From: Agroathelia rolfsii
Lineage: Eukaryota; Basidiomycota; Agaricomycetes; Amylocorticiales; Amylocorticiaceae
Direction of reading: 5' to 3'
NCBI GenBank assembly: GCA_018343915.1
Contig: JABRWF010000005.1
Span: 283,001-347,000, forward strand
Length of the DNA stretch: 64,000 nt
Under the pieces are notes generated by a model that ran no database searches, was not told the origin of the DNA, and was given only the letters and a program-made list of their open reading frames with translations. Each line of letters opens with the position of its first letter. Within the stretch, counting starts at the first letter, position 1. Below, piece after piece: positions 25,305-37,149 of this stretch. The translations under genes and the position numbers were made by a program.

Positions 25305-26793
25305 TAATCTCTCTAATCATGATTAGCATCCATCATTTTCGTAAAGAAGACAGTTCTTCGTCAATTTATTACAACACATTTGGCTACATCCCTACCTTCA
25401 TCTCCTCTTTCTATTTTCACATCATTCTCTCTTTATATTACTACGGCTTTCGATGTGCTCTGGCATTTGATCTTTTCTGGAAATGTATCATAATACAAGT
25501 ACTTCTACTCCTGAATTCTTCACATATTTACTGTGCTCGAGTGCCTTGCACAGGTAAAAGTTTTTTTTTTTTTTTTAAATTCAGATGGAGGTTAGCCTTT
25601 TCGGTGGGTGGCGGTTGGTTGATGAAACGGTTGAAACCCTGTGTAGTTGCTTGACTACCCATGGCCACGGATGGCGTCTGGGTTATTAAAGGTGTATTAC
25701 TTGGGCGCTTGAGCCCTCATAAACGATACTTGCATATGCCGCCGGAGAAACATCGAACACGAGATGACACAAAGCAAGAAATGTTTTTTCCAGCCAGTTT
25801 GAACTATCAGATCGCCGTATCCTTCCATTTGTTGTCGATCTTTCGGAAAAAGCGCCAAGGCTTTTATTCTAAACGTACAGAACAAAAGAATTACAGCAAA
25901 TTGGTTGAATTCGAATATAACCGCTGATTCAAGTGCCAAGCTTTTGTCATAACTCATGAATCAGAAACTGATGGATGTTGCCTGACCCATTAGACGTACT
26001 GTGCCGGTGTGGGTGCCTGAAAGGTTTAGACGCTCGTTCAGTATACATTTATAGGTAAGCTAGATAGCTTCAATGACTGGAAATGCAAGAATAGCAAATG
26101 ATGGTTGAGAGGAAATGAGTCCCAGAAACATCGCAGCACGCAGCCAGGATGTCGTTCTTCGATGGATGGGCCGCCGAGATGGACACATCAGTCTCTGTGT
26201 GCCAGTGGGATCAAGCAAGTAATGTCAAGCCGTGGATGGATTGCAAGACAGCTTTAAATTGATGAGTGATTTTTTGATGGGATACGACATGGGGATGCTG
26301 TTGCTACAGCTACAGGAAATAAGGGTGGGCTGCCGCTGGATGATTTACTGGGGTGGTAAAGGGATGAGTTCAATATTAATGTTGAATAGTTGTAAATGGT
26401 ATTTGTAGTCAAGTATACAGATGGAGTAACAATTGTAACAAGTGTAAGTGTAACACATTTGGCAAATGTTTTGTGGTTAATGAAACACCGGATAAATCGG
26501 CACTCGGCTCGATCCGACGGCAATTGCTGTCCGTCCTCCCTCTTTCTCTCACCTTCGTCGTCTCTCCGGGTTTCCTCGCCGTCTCTTGCTCCTACTCTCA
26601 CTTTGCATACTTATTGCTCTCTTTGTGCCCTTCTCTAAGCATAAACGAGCTCATTCTTCCCTCTGATCACAGCATATACACACCCTGTTGCTCGCAATCT
26701 AAAAGGGCACCTCGCAACGCATCTGCCATCTTTCCTATTAGTCTCCGGACACCCAAGCCTACGCCCACACGATCCTCTTTCTTCGTCCCAAAA
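25305..26793. other. Intergenic region of about 1.5 kb
   Basis: No supported gene. It contains a poly-T run at 25561-25576 and a pyrimidine-rich stretch just upstream of the next start. The ORF at 25661-25927 has no family signal. Confidence 0.45.
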
Positions 26794-27530
26794 ATGCTCC
26801 TTTCACGATTCATTCCATCGCCCATTGCTATATTCTCTGCTCTGGTCCTACTTGGAAACTTTGTATCAGGTCGGTAAGATATCGCCTGCAGAAGGACAGG
26901 CCAGCATGGAAAGCAATCGATATTGACGATGTACTCTTCACAGCCTACTTTAAAATCACCCAGCCCACTACTTCGACACAATGGGTGAACGGTCAGAATA
27001 ATGTCGTCACATGGACGAAAGGTGTCCTGGATGGCATAGATAGCTTTGATGTCGAGCTGGGCCGACTCAACCAACAGGGCTTAATTTTTGTTGCTTCACA
27101 TGGTTAACTACTTTCTTATCGTATGCATCCTAGATTTCCCTTGCTGATTGTATAACAATATTTTCTAGTCCCCACGAAAAATATCGGCAGCTCAATGAGC
27201 CTTTACCTTCAAGACATACCCCCAGCAGACGACTACTTCCTCTTCTTCCTCAACTCAACACACGGCGTCATCTACTCTATCTCAGATAAATTTACCATCC
27301 TCTCGGCCGGCTCGACGCCGAATGCCACCGCAGCCGTCAGAGCCGCCGCGAATGCACCCACGGTGTCCGTCTCCGGCTCGCCAAACCCAACGGCGGTATT
27401 TGCAACCACCTTCCCGGCAACATCCAATGGACACCGTGCATGGAGACTTGAAGGCATGCAGAGCACCTTTGTTGCTGTTGGCAGTGCACTTGCGGTTGGT
27501 CTAATGAGCGCTGTCGTTACCCTGTGGTGA
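26794..27530 (+). CDS. GPI-anchored Ser/Thr-rich cell-surface protein (Kre9/Knh1-type N-terminal domain)
   Basis: Start at 26794. A signal peptide (MLLSRFIPSPIAIFSALVLL, cleaved near NFVSA) is followed by the Kre9/Knh1-like fold segment AYFKITQPTTSTQWVNGQNN, VVTWTKGVLDGIDSFDVELG and DIPPADDYFLFFLNST-HGVIYSISDKFTIL. A short Ser/Thr/Ala linker then runs into a C-terminal hydrophobic stretch (VAVGSALAVGLMSAVVTLW) ending directly in TGA, which fits a GPI-attachment signal. Three exons; the first intron is taken at SAG|GTCGG so that the signal peptide joins AYFK. Expected at the cell wall or plasma membrane. Confidence 0.85.
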
Positions 27531-28056
27531 TCATGTGCGACATCGGTGTGTTGGGTATCAGTTGGTCTTAGATTTGTACACAGGCCACATGGACTAGCCC
27601 TTTCTGTTGAAAGGACCGGATGATTGATTATGTTGAGCGATCACCGGTCGTGTGCTTTCTTCTTAACACTATTCATGGACTCAGAACTCCTTTTTATATA
27701 ATATAACAAGCATATTTCTGTTTTTTACGATTTGTAAACAGGTTATTACTCATACCCAATAATTATGGACACAATGATCAATGTTAGATGTTTGTGGTGG
27801 TAGACATTCCCTATAGCCACCATCTATCCATCTATCCATTCCTTTATTTTATTACGTTTTCGTTTTTCGTTCTCTTCAACTATTTGTTTCTGCACATACT
27901 TGTTGCCCTAGTCCTTCGAGGTTCTTCTGTGCTAATGAAATAAAACAACAAATTGGAAACCAACAATAGCTCATATCTGTGCGTTAGTGGATTGTACAAT
28001 GGCAATGATAATAGTTACATATGATGTGTAGGGGAAAAAGAAAAAAGAATTCCGGT
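27531..28056. other. Convergent intergenic region
   Basis: This stretch lies between the 3' ends of the GPI protein (+) and the LRR gene (-). It is AT-rich with a CATCTATCCAT direct repeat near 27822-27838 and no gene. Confidence 0.45.
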
Positions 28057-30132
28057 TCATTCATCGAAATCCAATGGACCAGATGGTAATGTTACGGGTC
28101 TCACGACATCTTGGTCAAGAGACAACGAGGATCTTGAAGACGATGGTAATGAAGGCGTCGATTGTGGCGGTATACCATCACTATTATCTTCTCGGTCTCC
28201 TGAGCCCTCATCAAAAGAAGAATCGTTGTCGTCGATGACGACGCGGTTAAACGGCGGTAATCCAGTAGAAGATATCGTTGCTTTGACTTTATTGTTGGCA
28301 GCAATAGCCCGCATTTCCTCTTCCTCTTCGTCTAGGAAGTCAAGGCACCCTGACGAGCAGCCTCTCCATAATACTATAAACGGACAAGGATACAGTTACT
28401 GAGCTGACATAAAACCATAGAAGGCTTTGAGGGAAAATACCTACCAGGCACATTCCACACAGGCCTGCCTGCAATCTCATTTCGCCATTCGAGCCTTTGT
28501 TCGACATGCCTCACAAACACACCCGAACCCGCACTCATCGTCGTCTTCGCCTGATGCCGTGGATTCGGACACCGGCCGATGCCCAACACTTCCGTCCCGT
28601 CGACCTCTGTTAGGGTGGGTTTATTAGATATAGCAACCGCAGCCGCCTCGGCAGCAGCTGTTGCAACAGGCCTTGCAATCGACCGCGGCACACACGCCGC
28701 GAACATCTGCACAATTGGCGGTGGCCATGGGCCCGGTGAGGGCGACGAGGGCGTGGCGGCGTGTACAGCGTTGAGCGGGAGCGCGTACGTTTCTTCCAAC
28801 ACGGTTCTCGTCGTCGTGCTCAGCTCCCCTTTACCACCACTGCACACATCAGATCCTCCCGCTCCCGTTGTTGTTGCTATATGGCTCGGGGAGAACAACC
28901 GACGTGCACAGAGTTCGACGGCGGAAGGGAAGAGTTGGCGTGGTGCGTCTTGCCAAGACGGATATTCAATCGGGCCCAGCACGGGCTGAGACGAGCGGGG
29001 CGAGAAAAGCGAGTCGATGCGCGAGAATGAGAGGTATTTCTTCTTCTTCTTCTTCTTCTTTTTCCCATCGCCGCTCTTGCCGCCGCTGCCACCCTCTTCT
29101 GAAGAGTCATCATCATCAGGAGGCGTGAGGAACCGGTTCGGTTGAACGGACAACGTCTGGAGACGCAGAGAGAGAATCTCGGCTGGGAGGTAGCGTAGCT
29201 TGTTGTTCGCCACGTTCAGCTCGCGCAGTGAGATCAACAGGCCGATCTCGGGAGGGAGGTAGGTGATTTCATTCTGACCTAGCCGGCAGCGTGTGTGAGC
29301 GCGATGCAACAACGAAGGGGAAAAAGAAAAGATAAAAGAAAAGAAAAATAAAGAGAGATGAAATCGCTTGGAAATCGACGCACGGAGTAAAAGTACGGTC
29401 AATTTCGTCAGTGCAAACAGCTCGCGCGGCAAACGCGTGATGCTGTTCCTGCTTAGGTCCAGCCTAAGTTCGTGGTTGGGCACGCCGGCTGTGATCGTGC
29501 GGGAAAACGTGCGTACGGGTTGCAAGCTCGGACCATTGCTGTTGCCGACATTGCCATCATGAATGCTGCTCGTGCTGGGCGTGGGTGGTGTCACGCGACT
29601 GCGCTTGTTCGACGTGTTGGTATTCAGGTTGGACATGCTTGTTGTTGTCCCAGTAGTAGTAGCGGCAGCAGCAGATGACGACATATCTTGTAGCAGAGAT
29701 CCGGGCGCGTCGCTGATGGCAAAGAATTTACTGAGGTCTATGATCTCTGGAGATACCTCCTTTAGGCCTCTCCCACTATGAACAGAAACAATCAGCTATT
29801 GTGTACAATGCTGTGCTCGGTAAATTTGATCCTCACGCCAAATTCAAGAACCCGTTGCCTTCCTGTACGGCGAAATCAATCGCACCAGACCACACACTTT
29901 CCTCAACTGAGGGGCGGAACTTGGGCGTGGCGTGATCCTGGCCCGAAGTAAAGTAAGGCCGCCGCGGTCGAGGAGTTTGCATCGTCATGGCGGCAGCATC
30001 AGGGAGCATGAGAGGAGCAGGCTTCTTGGGGCTTGGGAATGGCGATGAGAACGGGGACGAAGAGTCCACTGGCCCGATATTTGGAGAAGAACATGGGCTG
30101 CTGCTGAAGTCGAATGGAGGATCGTGGACCAT
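28057..30132 (-). CDS. Leucine-rich-repeat protein with long disordered flanks
   Basis: Start at 30132 (MVHDPPFDFSSSPCSSPN). Exon 1 ends with KFRPSVEESVWSGAIDFAVQ and EGNGFLNLA; exon 2 continues with LQDMSSSAAAATTTGTTT. The LRR core follows: ELRLDLSRNSITRLPRELF, LTKLTVLLLR, then LGQNEITYLPPEIGLLISLR and NVANNKLRYLPAEIL, consistent with SDS22/Ras-binding type repeats used as protein docking surfaces. After the LRRs comes an acidic and poly-Lys segment (nine Lys near 29040), then a second conserved-looking block around VELCARRLFSPSH and WPPPIVQMFAACVPRSI, and an acidic C-terminus ending LDFDE. Its first two exons were copied into a downstream duplication. Confidence 0.85.
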
Positions 30133-30834
30133 GTTAGTGTTGATGATATTTCAAAGGGGGTGTCCAGCCGCAAAGAGTTGTGAAAACAAGAAAAAAAATA
30201 CAAAGAGAGAGAGAGGAAATAGAGGCTTTATTTTACTTCGAGTCAAATGGCAAACATGAGTAGATGAGGGTACGAGTACACAAGTAGTTTATCTTTTTAG
30301 TTGCAAACCTGAAGCGGAAGTAATGTGCAGACAGTTGAAGCTGCAAGTAAGAGTGCACATTTCGGCTTCGTGTCACGTGATACACGTTTACTTGTTTATC
30401 TTATTTTACGTTCATATATGGCCACACCAAACGGTGGTAAGGGTCTGATGATGGAGAAGGGAAATATGATGCAGCGATAATCAGGAAGATCAAAGGTGTA
30501 AATTAGATTGTCTAGATCATTGTGGTCTGTATACGATAAGAGAAAGCTAAATTAATCTAAGTATATAAAACATGAAAGGTGGTCGTGTTAGGTGGGAACG
30601 GTAGAGGGCGGATAGATTATAAGATAGTGAGCTGCAAGGACCCGGGGAACTATGAAAAGACATGAGCCACCAACACAAACCTTGTAAGTGCCTAGAAGGA
30701 ATGGGGAAAGAGGTTGCTAGAGGCTCTGGCAATGTATTATTGTTAATTGACATAGAAGGGGTGGTCAGCGATGATCGATGATTGCGCGGGCTTTCTCTAT
30801 AATTTTTCTCGTTGTTTAATCTTTGCTGTATATC
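30133..30834. promoter_or_regulatory. Divergent region between the LRR gene and oxidase copy A
   Basis: Shares sequence with 33825-34518. A conserved box CTTC-G/A-TG-C/T-CACGTGA occurs at about 30367-30380 here and about 34040-34053 in the other copy, at nearly the same distance from the oxidase start. A bHLH-type CACGTG site is possible. Confidence 0.4.
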
Positions 30835-32642
30835 ATGAGCTCTAATTCCATTACATCCTTCTTTGCTCCCAGTCAGGTGCTTACCTGCGCCGATGGAGAC
30901 AAGTACGAGGCTGCTATACGTCGCTGGAGCGAGACTGCCGAAAAACGTGCCAAGTATATTTTGTTTCCAAGAGATGCACAAGAAGTATCTCGTGCGGTAA
31001 GGGCTAACAATGATATAGCCATACAGATACTCGTCTCACTTTGCTATAGATCCAGTATGCTATGGCCAACAACCTCGAAATCGCCATCAAGGGAGGAGGA
31101 CACTCCCCATCGGGCGCGTCATCTCCAGAAGATGTTGTCATCGACCTTGCGCAGATATCCTATGTATCCGTAGATGCCAAAAGAAATCTCATCACCGTGG
31201 GCGGTGGTGCTCTCTGGGTAGCTGTGGACGAGGAGGCAGGCAAACATGGCCTAGCCACTGTCGGTGGTACGGTCAACCACACTGGTGTCGGCGGGCTGAC
31301 TGTAGGTGGAGGTTATGGGTGGCTTAGTGGAAAATATGGCCTGGCAATCGATGTCCTACTCGAAGCCGAGGTTGTTCTAGCCAACGGAGAAATCCATATT
31401 TGCAATCAATCACAGAATGCGGATTTATTCTGGGCGATTCGAGGTGAGGTGGCAAAGCGTATTGCTACTAGTATAATCTTGCCGTAGATCAACTCAGATG
31501 CAATATTTCAGGTAGCGACTCAAACTTTGGGGTGGTGACGAAGTTCGTGTTTAAAGCTTTCCCACAGACCAATCCCGTATGGGCTGGCCAGGTAACTCGT
31601 ATTTCTGGCTTCTATTCAACTCGTTACTCACTAATTCATCATCATGAGATAGCTCATTTTCCCATCTTCCAAGTTCAATGCAGTTTTCAAAGCTACAGAA
31701 GGGTGGACACAGGATGTTGGAGAGAATGAAAGTGCCATGCTGTTTTTTGCATGCCCACCACCAACGTTTGAGGTATGTAGTAAGGCATTCATAATAAACA
31801 CAAAACTTGAACCAATTCCGTATGCCTCCCACTGGCAGCCTGTTCTCGTTCCGTTCTTTAATGGCTCTGCAGAGGAAGGAAAGAAGAAGTTCAGCGCTTT
31901 CTACAATGTCGGACCAACTGCAGACATGACGCGTGAAATGCCCTATCCAGCACTCAATGGGATTATGGTTTGTTGCGCTCGGCCATTTTTCTTCGATCAA
32001 TGCAAACCACAATGTACTATTCTAGAATCATGTGGATACACATTGAGACAGAAAATCTCTCAAACCAGCCGTGTTCACCTCTCTTGAGCCTACACTTTTC
32101 CGTCATCTTTTTGATGAGTATGTTAAGCTAACAGGAGAGCACCCGCAGGCTGGAGGATCCGCTATCATCCTTGAGTTGCATCCGTTTAAGAAGATTGCGT
32201 CTGTTCCTACATCGGCTACAGCCCTCGCAAATCGGGGACAATGGTATAAAGTTATTTGCAGCATGCGTTGGCAGAGCGAACAATTAGATCAGCAGGTAAG
32301 CTGTCACCGTCCTTGGATACAATAATATCATCATATCCTCCAAATTCGTATGTAGGTACGCATTTGGACCTCCGAGCAACTCGAGTATGTCCGTGCCGAG
32401 GAACGAAAGAGAGGTGCTACTAGTTTTGTTAATAAGAAAGCGGTGGGTTTTATGTGTAATAGGTAGTATCTTGTGATCAAAGCAATTGACAATCTTCGTA
32501 GTATGCAAACTACGGTTTGGTAAACGAACGCTCTCGTGAGATGTTTGGAGACAACTATGAGCGTTTACGAGAACTCAAGGCCAGATACGACCCAAAGAAT
32601 GTGTTCCACAAATCGTTCCCAATTACCCCTAAGACGGCCTGA
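30835..32642 (+). pseudogene. FAD-linked oxidase (6-HDNO/BBE-like), copy A, with in-frame stop
   Basis: Same gene as copy B at 34519-36303. It begins MSSNSITSFFAPSQVLTCAD and carries the FAD-binding PCMH motifs: [17 protein letters not shown] with the His that binds FAD covalently, [20 protein letters not shown], and [20 protein letters not shown]. The catalytic half continues to NGIM. The exon beginning AATCATGTGG then reads N-H-V-D-T-H-stop, with TGA at 32044-32046 where copy B has GGG. The frame is open again after it, through FTSLEPTLF to the normal C-terminus FPITPKTA. No alternative acceptor restores the frame. The copy may yield a truncated protein of about 330 residues or be dead. Confidence 0.78.
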
Positions 32643-33194
32643 TATTTGAGTGATGTATCGAAGAGTAGCGTGAAACCTTGAGGCTCTCTCAGATTAACTT
32701 CCTGCAGAATTTCTCGCAGCTCTTTCAGGGTAATCAAACAGAAAATGATCAATAGAGAAAGAAAGAGTAGCGTTGTCCGCGTAATACATGAAAATTTAAT
32801 CGGACCAAGTAATTACGGCAACATTCTCAGCACCAAGCAGGTTGTTGCACGATGTGCAAGTAGCCAGTATAGTCAGCCAACGCGCCATTTGGCTCGCACG
32901 GTGGTATCCGAGTACCTGATAGCCAGCAGTCATACCAAGCACACAATGAATATATACCTGTGAATGTGCGGACGCGCAGACATGTGGGGGTTTGTCAGTA
33001 CATAAATCAGTGAGTTCAGATAAGCTGACATCAAAAGATCCAATCCAAAGGACATAGGGGGCGGATATAGCCATAAAAAACGAGCCATCCTTGGCATTGC
33101 TACAATACCAACCCTTCAGACACCAGACAGACACGCCGGAGGATATCCGTAACTACAAAGACAGGAGGAGTAGCGGCTGAACATGGGCGCAAAC
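32643..33194. other. Intergenic, no gene seen
   Basis: Lies between oxidase copy A and the duplicated LRR fragment. No coding signal supported. Confidence 0.4.
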
Positions 33195-33824
33195 CTATGT
33201 GCGGCCACCGACACTTGTGAGTGGACGCTCGCAGTTGAGCATACCGGCCGTGATCGTCCAGGAAGATGTGCGCTCAGGCTCTGACCTCGGTTCGTTAATT
33301 TCGCAGACGTTGTCCTCATAAATGCTACTTGTACCAAGCATGCATGGCATTACGCGACTACCAGTCCGCTTGTCCGAGGGGTTCGCATTCAAATTGGATA
33401 TGCCCGTTTTCATCCCGACAGCAACAGATGATGACGGCATATCTTGTAGCAGAGATCCGGGCACGTCGCTGATATTAAAGGATCTGCTAAGGGTCATGAT
33501 GTCCGGAGATACCTCCTCTAAGCATCTTCCGCTACGGGCAGGAAATAATCAGCTTGTACACATGCACAATGTTGTGATCTGTAGATTTGATCCTCATGCT
33601 ATATGCAAGAATCCGTTGCTTTTCCGCATGGTTAAGCCAATTACACTAGACCATACGCTCTCCTCAGCCGAGGGACGGAACTTGAGTGCGGTGTGATCCT
33701 GGCCCAAAGTGAAGTGAGGCCGCCGCGGTCGAAGAGTTTGCATCTTCATGGCGGTGGCATCAGGGAATATGAGAAAGGCATAACAAAGGCTACCACTGGA
33801 GTCGAATGGAGGACCATGGGTCAT
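33195..33824 (-). pseudogene. Truncated duplicate of the LRR gene 5' exons
   Basis: Start-like exon 33824-33594 (MTHGPPFDSSGSLCYAF, KFRPSAEESVWSSVIGLTM) mirrors exon 1 of the LRR gene, including the conserved M-x-MQTxRPRRPxFT block. A second part (SLLQDMPSSS, ISNLNANPSDKRTGSRVMP, SSWTITAGMLNCER) mirrors its exon 2 and stops being similar just before the first leucine-rich repeat. The copy therefore lacks all LRRs and cannot make the same product. Confidence 0.75.
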
Positions 33825-34518
33825 GTTGATGCTGATAATGTCAAGGGAGGTGTCCAGCCACGAAAAGGCAGTAAAAACGAGAGGAAAATATGAAAAAAAA
33901 GAAAAACACGGGGTTTGTGCTATTTCAAGTCAAATACAAGCATGGGTAGATGAGAATACACAAGTAGTTTATCTGTAGTTGTAAAATCTGACGAGTTACA
34001 CTGACAGCCTGAGCCAATAAGCAGAAGTGCGCACTCTGCTTCATGCCACGTGACGAGAAGATCCAGGTCCGAGTCACTGATAGTCGGGATCTTTTCTGGG
34101 TCCATCTGAGAGGATGATCATGTCACAACTTCAGTCATCGATTCAAGCCATTGGTATAATTTTCGTGCTCGTGCTTGCTTAAGTATTTCCATGCAGCAGT
34201 ATCGAATCATTCCCTTTGGATTTATGTGTCCCCCCACCGCCGTGACCATCAGTCCATCAATATCAGGTACTGGTACCACCGGTCACCGTAGAATCCGAGT
34301 CGGCGCCGACCAGATCTTCGTACCGTAACACGTAACACTCCAAACGGACTTATGGTATGGTCTGCGGATAACAGCAATGGTCCATCCCGTTAATGGGGAT
34401 AGACATGTCACTGTCACTTAGCGCTTAGCATCGATACACACACCTATATATTCCCAATGTAAAAAGCATAGGCATAACATCAACTATTCCCCCTGCTATC
34501 TGATCCTGGTTGTGCGTA
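33825..34518. promoter_or_regulatory. Upstream region of oxidase copy B
   Basis: Duplicate of the 30.1-30.8 kb region. Contains CACGTG at 34047-34052 and a TATATA at about 34444-34450, roughly 70 bp from the start of copy B. Confidence 0.45.
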
Positions 34519-36303
34519 ATGAGCTCCGACTCTATCGCGTCCTTATTCGCTCCTGGCCAAGTCCTCGCCTCTAGCGACGGAGACAAATACAAGGCTGCCA
34601 TCCGTCGCTGGTGCGAGAATGCCGAGAAACGCGCCAAATATGTTGTGCTACCAAGAAACGCACAGGAGGTCTCTGACGCGGTAAGTAGTAAAGAAGCATT
34701 ATGAGGACATTTGTCTCATTTTACTATAGATCAAGTATGCCACATCGAAAAACCTTGAGATTGCCATTAAGGGGGGTGGACACTCTACATCGGGCGCATC
34801 ATCTTCAGACGATATCGTGATCGATCTCGCTCAAATATCTTCGGTATCCGTAGAAGCCGAACGAAAGCTCATCACTGTGGGTGGTGGTGCTCTCTGGGCG
34901 GCCGTAGATGAGGAAGCGGGCAAGCATGGCCTAGCCACTGTCGGTGGTACAGTCAACCATACCGGCGTCGGTGGGTTGACTGTAGGTGGGGGTTACGGAT
35001 GGCTCAGCGCAAAGTACGGTCTAACGATCGATGTCCTGGTCGAAGCCGAAGTTGTTCTAGCCAATGGAGAGATCCTGACTTGCAATGAAACACAGAACGA
35101 GGATTTGTTTTGGGGGATTCGAGGTAATCATTATACTGGCGCTATGATTTTTTGCAGCTTGACTCAGATGTAACATCGCAGGTGGTGGCTCAAACTTTGG
35201 GGTAGTAACAAAGTTCGTATTCAAAGCGTTCCCACAGACTAATCATATATGGGCTGGCCTGGTAATTCATGTTTCCGGTTTTCATTAAATCCATCGTCCG
35301 CTAATGCGTCATGGAATAGCTTATTTTTCCTCCTTCCAAACTCGGGGCACTCCTTGAAGCTGCAGAACAGTTGGCAGAAAATGTTGGGGAGGACGCAAGT
35401 GTAATGCTAGCTTTCGCACGTCCACCACCGGCGTTCGAGGTAAATAACAAATCATTTTCGGCAAGCGCGAAACTAATTCCACATACGTAACAGCCTATTC
35501 TTGCTCTCATTCCATTCTTCAACGGCTCTGCAGAAGAAGGAAAGAAGAAGTTTAGCGCCTTTTACGATGTAGGACCGGTTGCGGATATGACACAGGAAAT
35601 TCCTTATCCGATGCTTAACGGGATGATCGTTCGTGATATCCAGTCATTTATATTCTACAGAATATTAACTATTGCGCGCTTAGAATGATATGGCAACATA
35701 TGGGGATAGGAAATCTTTCAAAGCAGCCGTATTCACCTCTTTCGACCCGGCGCCTTTCCAGAATATTTTTGATGAATATGTCAAGCTAACAAACGAGCTT
35801 CCTGAAACTCAAGGATCCGCTGTGATCCTTGAGTTCCATCCGTATGAGAAGATTGCGTCTGTTCCCACATCGGCCACAGCCTTCGCAAATCGTGGGAAAT
35901 GGTACAACGTCAATTATAGCATGCGTTGGCAGGGTGAGCACTTGGATCAACGAGTAAGTCACTTATTATCTGTGAACAGGATGAGGTTTCATGTTGCGAA
36001 TGTATATTTAGGTGCGTAGCTGGTCGGCCAAGCAGGCGGAGTACCTTCAAGCCGAAGAACGAAAGAGGGGTGCCACTAGCTTCGCTTCCAAAAATGCGGT
36101 AGGTCCTACCCACTGTTGCAATAAATTGTTTATTCTGGACGATTGACGATCTCTGTCCTCAGTACTCGAATTACGGCATAGGAGATGAACGCAGCCGTGA
36201 TGTGTTCGGTGAAAACTACGAGCGTCTACAAGAGATCAAGGCCAAGTACGATCCAAACAATGTGTTCCACAAGTGGTTCCCTATCACACCCAAGTCACCC
36301 TGA
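34519..36303 (+). CDS. FAD-linked oxidase (6-HDNO/berberine-bridge-like), copy B, intact
   Basis: Flavoenzyme predicted to oxidise a small substrate with O2, giving H2O2. Start [20 protein letters not shown]. The PCMH-type FAD domain has [16 protein letters not shown], whose His is the expected covalent FAD ligand. The second covalent Cys of berberine-bridge enzymes is absent: the segment reads [20 protein letters not shown], as in 6-hydroxynicotine-oxidase types with one bond. It continues [40 protein letters not shown], then the BBE C-terminal domain [20 protein letters not shown] and [15 protein letters not shown], stop TGA at 36301. No signal peptide, so probably intracellular. Next to four P450 genes; a shared pathway is inferred. 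Confidence 0.9.
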
Positions 36304-37149
36304 TGCTTAAAAAACGCATCCAATGCTTCAAATATATCTTTTGTAAAATAGTTCTTTACAGTGTTCTTATCAATACAAAATGCTCTTGCTTCCCTCGATA
36401 CAGCGTTTTATCGCACTAATTTCCAATGGTTAATAATTGATTTTTGAGTATACATCATGCATCATGCATCATGGTTTGATCAGTCAAGTGACAGTCCTTG
36501 TTTTGTTTTGTTGTTTGAATGGGGAAAAAATAGATACGACTTCACTGAATGGTCATCGCAACAAATCTTCTGACCTAAAGTTTTGGTAAGTCGATTCCTC
36601 CCCACTACCACAGCCTCGATAGCGCAAAATCGTCCCGGTGGAGACCACACAATCTAGGGTTTCATATGTCTCGTGCTGCATTTTCAAGTTGCCGACAACG
36701 CGGCGGGATAACACCGGCATAATATCAGATGGAAAACATATGTATGTGTTATTAGAGGTCCTTTACTTGCGTACTATGTGCATTGTAGATGATAACCTGG
36801 ATGCCTCTCGTAAGTAGACTTATTTTGGGGGTAATCTTTGAAAATATTTTTATACCCTTTTCTTCTTTATCTATACTTCTAAACCTTCCTTTGCCAAGGA
36901 CAGTTTAGTAGATACGATATCACCCGACTTCAAGCTTCAAGTTATCATGTTATCTTGATTCGGCCCCAATGTCATGTCCCCAGAACAGGTTATAGGAGCC
37001 AAAAGTTGTCAGCTGATTCGGGGAGAAGTCCTTCATTATGATGATCACTGCCTGCTGCTTACGGTATACCCAGATTCGGATTGCATAAACAAGACCGCAA
37101 CTCATGACAAAATAACTCACTGGGTTGCTCGCTCAAGCTTATCTTCGTA
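36304..37149. other. Intergenic region between oxidase B and P450-1
   Basis: No gene. Contains a short CATCATG tandem repeat at about 36456-36472. Confidence 0.45.

Noticed and set aside
25661..25927. 88-codon open frame on the plus strand
   Set aside because: Mostly opposite another equally open frame and without family features; taken as chance.
36456..36472. CATCATG repeats considered as a CRISPR-like or regulatory array
   Set aside because: Only about three short units with no spacers; a simple repeat in a eukaryotic genome.
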